Of a stretch of DNA of 64,000 bases, positions 23,489 to 34,380 are shown one piece after another (position 1 is the first letter of the stretch; the number at the start of each line of letters is the position of its first letter). Location: NCBI GenBank assembly GCA_003117195.1, contig BDSI01000124.1, positions 192,010 to 256,009 on the forward strand. The letters run 5' to 3'. A program made the position numbers and the translations under genes. The notes beneath the pieces are model-generated. The model saw only the letters and a list, made by a program, of their open reading frames with translations. It was not told the origin of the DNA and did not search any database. Source of the stretch: Eudorina sp. 2006-703-Eu-15. Its lineage: Eukaryota > Chlorophyta > Chlorophyceae > Chlamydomonadales > Volvocaceae.

Positions 23489-25103
23489 TTAATTTTTAGA
23501 GGAACTAATTGCTTCAGGTAAGACGGCAAATCCGCCCTGCGAACTGAAGAGCAGGGGCCTGACGAATACCTTTTTCTTGGTAGCGATTTCCAATCCACCG
23601 TCACAACGGAAAATATGAAAGAACTCCAGGACAAACTCAGGCTAATTTTACAACCACAGGCCCTTCGCATACAAAGACTTGCCCTTGGTGGTTCGACCGT
23701 TGATGTGCCGTACGACGCCTGCTGCTTTTCTGTACGTGCACGGGCCACCTGATTCGTCGTGAGCTCGTGACCGTTTAAGCTCTCTGAACCCTGCATGCAT
23801 GATAACACCATCTCAATCGTGATAAGACCTTCGCATGTTCAGGTGGTTGCAAACCCGAACTGCCCGAAGCCAGCTCTGCCAGTGGTGAGACTCTGAATGC
23901 GTAAATCCTATACATTTCTCCAGACATCCACCCTGGCCCCCGAGACCGTACATGGTCGATCAAGTGCAGTAGTGCCCCAAAACCGCGCCAAGTTGTATGC
24001 CCTCACGAATCTTTCCACGCGCTTCCACATTCGGCTGCTTAGCATCACATTGAAGAGGCCCAAGGGATGATAAAGGGTGAACGCGGTGCACGCGTTGGAG
24101 GCTGCATTGCTTCACCGGGGCGTTGGATGCGTGTATGCGTTAGTTTATGTTGCTTGTGTGTCCTGCGCGCTGGGCGTGGCCTTTGGCCTGTAAATCACAC
24201 TCCCTGAAGCTTAGCTTGCAGCATCAAGTCGTTCCGTCATGGCCGCCATACCGAAGTGGGCACGGTCATGTTGGCGCGTCCCTGAGTTTTCGACCATAAA
24301 CAGGCATGGACTCAACGAGCATTCCGGGTACACCACCCAGCACCGCCAAGGTGTATCCAGTTCCTGGTACACCCTGGTACACGGACTTCCTCTCATCTGA
24401 ACACCTGCCCTCGTGTGGCAGAAGCGTCGTCAGCCGGCCTTGCTTGCAGACCTGCGAAACAAACACACGTGGCGTGTGCCTGATTACATGTAATTCCACG
24501 AAACCGTGCGCGAGGCCCCATCAGGCCACGGTGGCTGGTGCCGCCCACGCCTGGTGGCCAGCTTATGGGAAACGATGGTTGCTTTCCGCTGTACAACGTG
24601 ATCAATACGTAGTGTCGTGACGCGAAAGCCCCACGGGTACCGGGCTAGGCGGTTGCTTGATGGTTGCAGGAGTCGAACGCAGCAAAGGCCTGCTGTCCCG
24701 CGCTGAAATGACACGTATGGGATTGCGCTTTCTTGGGTTCCGTTCTATGATCTCTGTTAGTTTCGTCTAGATGGTTAAGTGCGCACCCGCAGGTAAATCT
24801 GCACCGGATACTTGGAAGAACACTTCAATTATTAGATCGGAAAGTGTCACCGGACTATGCAACGCAAACACTGCCACACTCATAACGTTTGTTACATGTG
24901 GGTAATTGTGGTCTCATTTCAGCGGTACAGTACGAAAAAGGCTGATGAACTAAACTTGAACCGAGCAGACGTTCTCATGTAGCGCGATGTATATTGACTT
25001 CTCTGATCTTTGATTTTTGTGTCTGTGACCTGAAGCATACCATCGGGTGCTGTTTCGCCTCGACACCGAACTCGCACGCCAAACCACAACCCGACGTTGG
25101 AAC
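23489..25103. promoter_or_regulatory. Divergent upstream region of the PHD and thioredoxin f genes
   Basis: 1.6 kb between two divergent starts. No coding frame in it shows a motif. GGTACACCAC, CTGGTACACC and CTGGTACACG form a short cluster at 24327-24380. The last 250 bp before the thioredoxin ATG are more AT-rich than the exons. Confidence 0.4.
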
Positions 25104-27403
25104 ATGTCCGCCATAATGGGTCGGCTTTCGGCCAAAAGCGCTGCTGCTGGACGTCTTCCAGCGCCTTGCGTCAGCACCCCTATTGTTCGGCGACGCACCG
25201 CGCTGGTCGCTCGGACATCAAACGACGATGCTGTGAAGCAGCTTGAGCAGTTTGGCGCAGGCGTGATGGCAAAAGTGCAGGAGTCCGCACAGAGCACCGT
25301 CCCTGTTACGCCGCTGGTACGCGCTGAAGTACTTTCTTGTGCGGTGGACGGGGGCTTAAATCACAATTTATGTATCCAACGCGTTGATACACTGCAGGCT
25401 GCAAAGAGCATTGAAGCCAGCCACTCGGGAAGCATTGATGGTGAGCGACGACGAGCGACTCCTATCCTCCCAGCTAGGTTGAACACCCCAGAAAATACTG
25501 ATTCCAGGAATTACATTTTCATGTACAACATTGATGACGTGGAGTTGAGCGATGGAGGCAACGATTTGTTGAGCAGTTTCCCAGCTGGTTGTTGCGTCGC
25601 CGTTGTGGGCTGCATGTGCAGGCGGTCTGCTCGAACTGAACAAGGACACCTTCTGGGAGTACCTGAAGCTCCAGGCTGACACGCTCGTGGTCGTTGACTT
25701 CTACACGGTGCGCTGTCCTTACAACTTTCTCCGAGTCCTCGTGATATTTCTCGGCTTGTCATTCTTGGATCTCATACCGCCCATCGACATGGCCAAAACA
25801 TGTTCATGAGGTTGCCATCGAGATCACCCTAGTGTCGCCCGCAGCACGTTTCTGCAACTGCGTATAGTTGCACTTTCCTACAGCACCCCATCTGGGATGC
25901 ATCAGCACCTGACACGGCCTGTTTCCCCCACGTAATACCCTCCGGCCTGTCGGGACTTGAAGAGATCTGCGTTCAGCTTGCTAGGCCGCCTCGGATCTCG
26001 CGCTTCGCACGGCGCTGGCCCACCGCCCCCGCCACCTCGTCTTGACTGACCCACATCAGATGTCCTACCCTCCGCCTCCACCGCTGCACCTCCAGGACTG
26101 GTGCGGCCCCTGCAAGCTGATCTACCCCGAGCTGGTGAAGCTGTCCCAGGAGCGTGCGGACGTGCGCATCGTCAAGGTACGACATGGCTGCACACGGCTG
26201 CATGTGTGGCCATACATTTCATACGACCGGCGTCTGCAAGGGGGACGTGCTAGCTGGGCCGCACGCCGGCCCGTCCGGCGCCGGCCCTCTAGTTTGCGCC
26301 CTGACAAGATCCCCCACATGCTGATTTTTCGGGCTTAATTCTTTTTTCAATTTAATCCCCACATGCTCCATGCTGCGCTCCGCACTTCTGAGCACCGCCC
26401 GGTTGTCTAAGAAGTGCGAGGCTACGCATGTAGGACGACCCACATGGCCATACTTGCTGTCATGCCTCAACGTGCTCGACATCCGTGCGCTGGTTGATTG
26501 CTGTGGCGCGTTTGGCGGAGATGCCGGACCCCTCGAGGCCCACGCAGAAGGGGGCCGCGGCGAGCAAGGCGCAGCGGGGCGGAGGGGTCCGGCACACTCG
26601 GATGTTCCAAAAGCCGTAGCAAGCCCCGAACGAACGCGCATGTTATTTCAGCTGCTGCCCAGTGTACTGCAAGCGGGAGGGAGGTCTGCATGCCATGTCT
26701 CATGCGGTGCGCCTCGTGTGGGTGATCTTGCGATCTTACCTACCTACCCATTCATGTGTTTGGTATCCCTTCAAGGGCATCCATCCAGACTTCCAGAGGT
26801 ATCCTTCCATCCAGAGGTATCTACCTGCCTGCGCGGTACCGTGGAGATTCTTCCGGTCTTGCCCGCCCTGATCCTCCCGGATACCCTACTCATGCCCGCT
26901 GACTTCGCTTCTCGCGGCTCAGTTATCTTTTACTCTTGCCCGCCTCCCCAGGTGAACTGCAACAAGACCAACAAGGAGCTGGGTATGGCTCTCGGCATCA
27001 AGGTGGCGCCGACCTTCCACGTAAGTAAGCGCCTGGGCGGAACAATCGTGTGCCTCGGGCACGAGCATTTCAAGATGTCGGCATCGTGAACAGCCCAGAT
27101 CCGCAGAGGGTTTAGAACCATGGCTAAGATTTACCGGATATCAGATGCTGCGCTGCGCTTCTCTGTTGTGCTTGCTCGCCCTGAGAAGCATGTGGTTGCG
27201 GGGACCGATGGAACGTCCCAGCAGGCCAACTAAACGAACACGACTCGTAAGATGCTTCTGCGCCCCCGCCTCTCTCCCCCTCCCTGGTCCCTCTGCAGCT
27301 GTACCGCAACTCCGCGAAGGTGGCGGAGATGACGGGCGCCAAGCTGGACAAGCTGATCGCCCTCATCAATGAACAACAGGCTCAGGTCGCGGCGAACAAT
27401 TAA
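25104..27403 (+). CDS. TRXF: Chloroplast thioredoxin f, five exons
   Basis: Exons 25104-25338, 25622-25707, 26096-26176, 26952-27020 and 27299-27403 (TAA) give about 191 residues with consistent phases. The N-terminus (MSAIMGRLSAKSAAAGR, Arg/Ser/Ala-rich, few acids) fits a chloroplast transit peptide. The fold follows: LELNKDTFWEYLK, LVVVDFYT, the redox site WCGPCK at residues 109-114, then VNCNKTNKELGMALGIKVAPTF. The last holds the extra Cys typical of f-type thioredoxins and the cis-Pro. It ends with TGAKLDKLIALI. f-type thioredoxins take electrons from ferredoxin-thioredoxin reductase and activate Calvin-cycle enzymes in light. The first exon end is the least certain: donor 25339 gives ...EVLSC|GGLLELNK, while donor 25317 with acceptor 25584 also keeps frame. 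Intron 3 (775 bp) holds two short insertions. Confidence 0.9.
26312..26367 (+). mobile_element. Ultrashort insertion A1 with 11-bp target duplication
   Basis: CCCCACATGCT at 26312-26322 is repeated exactly at 26357-26367. Between them are 34 bp that end in TTCTTTTTTCAATTTAAT. The same right-hand sequence occurs at 31869-31895, 50025-50063 and 50644-50687, each time between its own direct repeat. It lies in intron 3 of the thioredoxin f gene. Confidence 0.8.
26887..26943 (+). mobile_element. Ultrashort insertion B1 with 13-bp target duplication
   Basis: TACTCATGCCCGC (26887-26899) and TACTCTTGCCCGC (26931-26943) flank 31 bp containing CTTCGCTTCTCGCGGCTCAG. The insert shares its core with 34194-34222 and 52830-52850. 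Its right duplication is part of the pyrimidine tract of the acceptor of thioredoxin exon 4 (starts 26952). Confidence 0.7.
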
Positions 27404-30400
27404 ACAGGTGGTCTCGCGACGGTCGTGAACCCTGATGGATGGACGGTGCCAGACACGGAAATGCTCCCCCACGCTTGGAAGGGCGGCCGGGGCACCACGT
27501 CTTGTGCGTTTCCTACCCCCGTCGTGACGTGCGTCAGATCCCCATGATGTGGATTGGGGCAGAGGAGGGCAGTCCAGAGGAGTGCGGCTGTGCCCATGCA
27601 TCGCGGGGCGTCATACACGCCGGATGTGTCGCGCGGTGTGCGCGCTCCCGGTCACAACCGCCGGAGAGGTTGGTGTGGATGGCACGGGCCGCTGAGCGAG
27701 GACGGGAGGGCGGCTAACCTGTGACAGCTACGCACCGTGGTGGGCGCGAACGTTGTGTCTTGGATGATCACACCGGCGTCCGTTCGTCGTGTTCTCCACA
27801 ACGTCATTCTCTCTGTGTGTATGCGTTTGTATTCCTAAGTGTGTTTAGCGAGAGACCCGCCCGAATATGTATGCGTGCATACCGTATGGGGAGCCGGCAC
27901 GCGTTGATGGCTGGAGCCGGCGGAGCGGCCAGGGATCTGTACGGCTCCGTGGAGATGGGAGGGAGGTTTCGCTGGACGTCCAGAGCGGTCTACTCGGCGC
28001 GAGTGCGAGGTCCTGGAGCTGTGGAGGACCTCACCCGGTCCGGGCCTGTCCTGTCCTGTGCCGTCCTGCCCGCCGGCCAGTAGCTCGATGGGGCAGGTGG
28101 TGTGCGGCGGACCACGACGCGCTGAGGTCTCGAAATGCGGTGGCGTCTGCGCGGGCGCTGCTGTCAACGAGCGACTTGTTGGGCGGCTAGGGATCCGTCA
28201 GGCGAGGAGACGCACGGTGGCTACGAGACGGGCCAACGCGGGCGTTCAGGGGCTTATTTTATGCGCTTGATAGAGCGATAGAGCACGTGAGTTGTCTGCA
28301 TGCATGGTTGGGGAGGGAATAAGGTGGGACCCGATGGAGGTCTGTTGTTGCGTTGTGTGACGCTGGCCGCCCTGGCTATTTGCACTTTCGCGCAGGCAGC
28401 CGAACTCGTCTCAGCGGCCGTCCTCGGCAGCCAGTCGCACTGTCCGGCGCGTGTTGTGCCCCCCGCGTCGCCCGCGTCGCCGTTCACAGCCTCAAAAGCA
28501 GAGACTGTGCAATGCGGCGCCACGGACGGGGAGCCGCGCCTTCCTGGACACGGTGGCTTTCCACAGATGTCCTGTACTTGGTGACATTTAGAATGAATGG
28601 CGAGGAGAATGTGTGACTCTCTATCTGAAGGGCCATGAATAAGACGCGCAAAGCTCGTGATGCATTTGTACGGTAAAAGCCGTGATAGGCGGCGGATGCG
28701 GATTGCCCCAGTTGCGTGCGCCTCCGACGCGGCAGCAGTTTTGATGCAGATTGCTGGTTGTTGGGCCGGTTGTTGATGGGCCCTGGGATGCGACGGGATG
28801 TGGGCAAGAGGTGTGCGAGGGTGTGGGCGGCGACCTTCCGTGGCATGCTGTCACGGTGTGTTCGGCTCAAACGGTACGCTGTACCCGACGGGCACTCGCG
28901 AGAGAACGTGAGCTGCTTTGTTGGATTGTCAGCGGTGTGGCTCACCGGTGGTGCGGCGGATTGAACAAAGCGAAGAACGGGAAGGGAAGGCGACGAGCGG
29001 TTTGTTGAGGATTGAACGGTTCACGAATAGTATGCCGTACATCACATTTGGCTTATGCTGTTTTAAAAGCTCCAGTTTGCAACGGACGGTCTTGTCCGTT
29101 GTACCGATCCTGCCGTCCATAATAATGAGTGTCGCCGTGTGTGTTCCGTGTTGCAGCCGTGTGGTTTTGGTGGGGGCGCACCGGCGTCCGCACTGGCCTG
29201 CTTCGAATCACTTCACATTGTAAACGTACCGCATGACCCCCTGCAGACTGCGTCACCCCCGATTGATTTCTCTAGAGTCCGTCACGTCATGAACAAAGCA
29301 CTGGAAATGAACGTTTCACGTTCCCTAAAAGGCAAATAGGTGAGGACGCGTTTTACAACCTTTTACAACAGCACCGTCGCGTAGAAACGTTGCACTCAAT
29401 ACGTGTCGCCACAAGGAGCCGGATAGACGGGGGGGCATATCAGTCAGGTTGTTATATTTTGCGAGAGAGAGACACACACACGGCTTTTTCCCCGGACATG
29501 TTCAGATGTGTACCAGCTTAACGATTCTCGGCAAACCTTGCCGACCCAGCCTTCATCAGCAATATGATGAGCAGGACCCGGGCACATAGGAATGGCGGGC
29601 CCAAGGGCGGCGGTTTCCCCGTACAATCGGACCAGCACGCATTGCCGACTTGGTCCCTCAGCGCCAGTGTCGGTGTGCACAAAATGCAGTGATACGGAAC
29701 GTGGGAACGACGACAAATACAGGCGGGGTTGAAAGCAGCACTACCAAATGCGCACATTGCAAAGCACCGGGAGGAGGCCCTGCAATCATGCAGCGGTGAC
29801 GCGGGACCGCTGACAGGCCATATTTGATGCCGCTGCAGCTCACCGCCACCCCCGAAACCCCGTCCCCAAAATCCCCGCGGGGTGACGCCCGCCGCTGCTG
29901 CCGCAACACGCCTCCCCAGTGCGCTCTCGTAAGAGGAAACGAGCGCAGTCGATACAAGTGTGCGGCAGTACGGCAACTAGACAGACGCAGTACATCTGCG
30001 TTCTCCTCGGAGGATGCGCATATACTCCGAACGCCGGACGCGCTCACACGGATAGGTTTGGCACGTAAAACAGCGCACACCCACACCCACACCCACACCC
30101 CACCACAAAACGCATCAGTCAGCCGCGGGCAAGGTTCCAACCACCCACGGTGGCTCGTGGCCTCTTCCCCGATTCCCCTGCGCGCCAGCCGCCGCCACGG
30201 CCTGGGCCGGGAACCTTTCCCGTTGTCACCAGCTGGTGCGGTCGGCACCGGCGCGCCCAGCAACCCCAAGATGTTCATTGGTGTGCGCGGGTTGGGTGTG
30301 ATATCTGGGGTTCTTATCGCTCTTGAAAGACCTCCCCCACCGCGCATCGCGGCGGTCTCGACTCGGACCATCGGGTTCCCCATTCCACTGGAAACCGGAT

Positions 30401-30825
30401 GAGGTGGTGTCAGTGCCGCCCCAAACCCCCACAGCAGCAGTTCCATATGCAGCAGCAGACATGCAAACATCATTTTTGAGGCATCCTCGGCCCGTGCACC
30501 GCCTCGCCGCGGCGGGGGCCCCTGATTAAGGCGCACACTCGGCAGGTAAACGGTAGGGGCCGCGTGGCGGCGGCGTGTGCATCGCGGCACGATAACCACG
30601 GTATATGTCGAGAGCGTGGCAGCCGGCTTCCAGACTCGCGCTTCCACCCCTCGGCAACGCTGAAGCGCCCGTCACATTCGTCTTCGTGGCGGCCCAACGC
30701 GTCGCGTGCTGCTCGCAAACGCGCCGGCCTCTGTCTCTCTCTCCTCTCGCGCCGTGCTGGGCCTTCTGCCGACCCGCCCCGACGCCACCACCGTGATCAA
30801 TGACCCACGACGACCGGCTTGGTGG

Positions 30826-30897
30826 AGAGCGTCAGAGGGTGCGAGGTTCAGAGCGTCAGAGGGTGCGAGGTTCAGAGCGTCAGAGGGTGCGAGGTTC
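30826..30897 (+). repeat. 24-bp tandem repeat, three copies
   Basis: Three identical copies of a unit starting AGAGCGTCAGAGGG and ending CGAGGTTC. The period is a multiple of three, so an open frame passes through all copies, but nothing else suggests coding. Confidence 0.95.
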
Positions 30898-31857
30898 AGG
30901 ACAGAACAAAACAAAACAACCGCGGAAGGGGTTGAGGGAGGAAGCGACATGGACGTTGGTTTGCATCCCGCGGCCGTGAGCATGACCGCAGTAGTGGTGC
31001 GCGCGGACTGGCCCCGACGCAACGGGCGCCGCCGTAAACCCCCGCAAAGTAGGCTTGACGCCAGACAGAGGAAGATGCAATGACCATCAACCACCAACCG
31101 TATCGACGTACAGAGCAAGGGACGCAACGTGCAATGCCTCTTCAGTCGACATCTTCCTGTACAACAACCGACCAGGTCTTTGCCGTGCCCTGCGTTGCGC
31201 ACCCCTGGGGTCTACTGCAGAGCCCACAATACACCACCACTCAGCGAACCACATTCCACCATATTAGGTCCAACAGCAAACCGGGGTCAGGGGCAGCCTC
31301 CTCTACGGGGACCGGCAACTGTTGCCAACGAAGTGTCAATAACAATGCGCGTGTTGTTTCGCGATCTTCATCAAAGCGCTGCATCATCTCGGAATCCCGG
31401 ATATGCGGCGCCGCAATGCAGCCTTCCTCAGCCCGGGAGCAAGCAGCCCGGCGGGACCATGCGAGTCCGTGTTGACCCCTGGGTCGCCGCGGCCCAGCCC
31501 CGTACCATCACAGCCGGCCTTCTGTCCGCGGGTTGTGTGCACCCACTGGGACCGGCCCCCGTCCGTCGCCCAGCGACCCATGGGTCAACAGAGCAACGAC
31601 CCGGGGGATTCACGCGCAGCTTACCTACCCCCCTCCATGACGCCCAGCACGTCACACGTCAAAAGCAGTTCCTTGATACCGCATGTAGCACTGCGCCCTG
31701 CATCATTGCCGATCAGCCACCTCCTCTCATCCCAGTGTCGCGCCGCTGCTTCCCCTGGTGACTCTTCCCAAGTGCCAACCAACGCCGGCGCTCCCTGCCC
31801 GAGCTCCATGCGCAACGCCCTGCACCGCGCGGAACGGAGCGTGCACGCCGCACGGCC

Positions 31858-31906
31858 CCCCGCACCAGGGGTTTAATTCTTTTTTCAATTTAACACCCCG
31901 CACCAG
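31858..31906 (+). mobile_element. Ultrashort insertion A2 with 11-bp target duplication
   Basis: CCCCGCACCAG is present exactly at 31858-31868 and 31896-31906. The 27-bp insert GGGTTTAATTCTTTTTTC... ends in AATTTAACA and matches the right part of A1. It sits just before an 11-bp tandem array (ctgcaccagactgcaccag). Confidence 0.8.
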
Positions 31907-34182
31907 TCTGCACCGGGCTGCACCAGACTGCACCAGACTGCACCGGGCTGCAACCCCCGGTCAGCAGGCAGCGACCCGCATCGGCCAGACAATGACAGTC
32001 CTCTGCGTGTGTGTGCGGCAAGGAGGTGCGTCCTCTGAAGCCCGGCGAGGTAGGGCGCCACAGCGAGAGCCACACACCAACGCCACCTCACATGCACCTG
32101 GCCACCAGGCCGCCTTGCACCGCGCACCTCGCACGACTGAGGGAAGAGACCTCGCGACCATGTGCAAACACGCGATCCTCCCTCCGCCTCCGTTTCACGC
32201 CAGGGGCAGAACCTCATCCTCATCAACTCATCATCATGCCCCGGGCCCCCGCCGTCGTCCGGGCCTCATTGCTCGTTCTGCTGCGGCTTGCCGCGCTTCA
32301 GCCCTCCCATGCGACTGCGGGCCGCTGGGGGCGCGTCGCGTTTGGCATTTGTTTTGATCCCCGCGAGGCACAGTTCTTCCACCAACAGCAGGCACTGCAC
32401 GGACACGCGCCATTGACGAACGCTTAGCATTCATGACCACGTACTGCACATAAAGGTACAAGGAACTGACAACGCACGACGAGGCATATGCTACAGGAGG
32501 AGCACAAAGCACAATGCGAGCAGGTGCGCACCGCTGCGCAGCCCCCTGACTTGTCGTGGGACCGTCCATTGTTGTGGGGACGGCTTGAGTCGCGCAGACG
32601 GCCCTTGGGCCGACCGCAACGCCATTTGAATGGTAGGCACGCTCACCATCCCGTCACGGCATGCATCCCTGGCGGGCGGACGCGACCAGCACCGTGCCAC
32701 GGCCTTCTCAGTTCCTTTGGCGCACCGCCAAACCACCCCAACCCGGCTCATGCAGGAGTGCTCTGCGGCTTTCCCTGCGGGCTTTCCCTCGTCCCTAAAG
32801 GGTACACCGTCGAAAGCCCGCCACCATCCAAACAAATGGACCCAGGAAAAAACCGCAACCACACCATCCCCTTCCAACCATGGGTGCCATGCCGCGTACA
32901 TGACATGGCCCCGTGTCCACGGGACTGGGACGGGTCCGGCATGACAGATGGCATACGCGCTCGTGTCCACGACACCCTGCCCGTCTGCGTGGCTCACACA
33001 TCAAGGTGCTGGGAAACCCTAGACCGGTGACAGCCGCTGGCCGGATGATGTACGTGCGATACTTGCACAATATCGTGCGAATGGCCGATTGGCCGACCCA
33101 TTTGAGGACATGGCGCACCGCTTTGGCCGAGGGGCGGCGCGTGGAATCCCCTCCGCCTCCCCCATCGTCGCAGCCCCCCAAAGCCCGAAGGTGCGGGTCA
33201 GCCGCTGCGCCGCGGTGCATTTGCCAGATGCCGTCACTGCAGCCCCGCGACTTAACAACACCGCATCCCAATCCATCCCATCCCGTTCCATTCCATCTCA
33301 ACCACCCTCACTGGCCGGCTGGACCCGACAGCGCCGAGATGCGGCACACAACGCGTCGCGGACCGCGCGCAACGCCGCGCACCAATGCGCCTCGCCTCGC
33401 CTGGCCTGTCCTCACGCAATCCCCCTGATGGCCGATGCCATCGCCGCCGCCCCGACGCCGCCGCAGCTCTGGTAGTGCAGATCCACGGCTCGGCCATGTC
33501 GCGCCGCGTCGGCCACTACCGCCTGCACCCGCACCCGTGCCGCCCGCACTCACAATCACACCACATCACACCACACCACATCACACCACGTGCCCATGTC
33601 GTAGTATCGCTCCAGCAGAACACACACTCGCCCACCGCTCGCCTCAATAACCGCATAACGGCATGCGCCCCCGCAATCGCCCCGAGTCCGCAAGTGCCGC
33701 AACGTGCAGAGGTCCGTCAATCGCTGTCAACCGTCATTTGATGTACACACATGCACACGCACTTACTATCGTGTGGCCGCTGCAGCGAACGTTTCGCTCG
33801 GCGTCAGAACCAGTCGTCGATGGCAAGGCACCCGCTGGAAGCTCATGTGGGTGGGGACCCACGCCCCAGCACGGGCATCATGGGCACCACCTCAGCCACC
33901 TGAGCCACACCAAACCCCACGCGCACAACCAACCGTGAGCTGGGCTTACCGGCCGCCCAGCCGCCCTCCCCGCAATGGACAGGTAAACGACAGCTGGCCA
34001 CGACCGCACATGCGTCACCAAGCGATGTAGGTTGCTGCAGTGTGCAGCCCCTCTTGAGGTTGTTGGGCGACTCGACTGCTGCGGTCCCCAACACCCCGGA
34101 AGGAGATCACGCACGCGCGGCGGGGACCCCGGTTTCGATGCCTTGATTGACACGAGGAGGACCGCAGACAGTACACGGCCAC

Positions 34183-34233
34183 ACACAGCTGGACTTCGCT
34201 CCTCGCGGCTCAGTTTCATTTTACACTGCTTGA
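34183..34233 (+). mobile_element. Ultrashort insertion B2 with imperfect 11-bp duplication
   Basis: ACACAGCTGGA (34183-34193) and ACACTGCTTGA (34223-34233) match at 9 of 11 positions and flank 29 bp starting CTTCGCTCCTCGCGGCTCAG. The core is that of B1 and B3. The right junction creates TTACA, which on the minus strand is the TGTAA signal of the large gene. Confidence 0.6.
34221..34225 (-). other. TGTAA poly(A) signal of the large minus-strand gene
   Basis: Minus-strand TGTAA, 156 bp after the stop at 34381. It spans the junction between insertion B2 and its right-hand duplicate. Confidence 0.5.
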
Positions 34234-34380
34234 GAGGGCTCCCTCCGCGGCCAGGCCGGCAGGGCAAGCTGCGCTGCCGAGCACCGCGGATGCAGACGAG
34301 CGCGGCGGCCTCGGTGGGACACCGGCGGGGATGAAACCGCCCAAAGGTGTCGTACAGCCTTCCTGGACAGCGACCCGGTG

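Larger units (their letters stand above)
27404..34182. other. 7-kb region without a recognisable gene
   Basis: Begins with the thioredoxin f 3'UTR. The first TGTAA is not until 29219-29223, which would mean a 1.8-kb UTR or a missed variant signal. Long GC-rich frames are present (for example minus-strand 29658-30647) but lack motifs, splice support and codon structure. Simple repeats include CACCCACACC near 30080-30105, a 24-bp repeat at 30826-30897, 11-bp CTGCACCAGA-like units at 31907-31950 and a CACAC/ATCACACC tract at 33551-33590. Confidence 0.5.

Noticed and set aside
29658..30647. A 329-codon open frame on the minus strand
   Set aside because: It is GC-rich, lacks any domain or signal, mixes low-complexity patches with a CACACC repeat read as VWVWV, and has no splice or UTR support. 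Long random frames are common at this base composition.
31129..31761. A 210-codon plus-strand frame
   Set aside because: Pro/Arg/Ser composition typical of a shadow frame, with no motif and no neighbouring exon.
32236..32427. Short frame starting MPRAPAVVRASLLVLLRL, resembling a signal peptide
   Set aside because: After the hydrophobic part there is no recognisable mature sequence, and overlapping frames are equally open.
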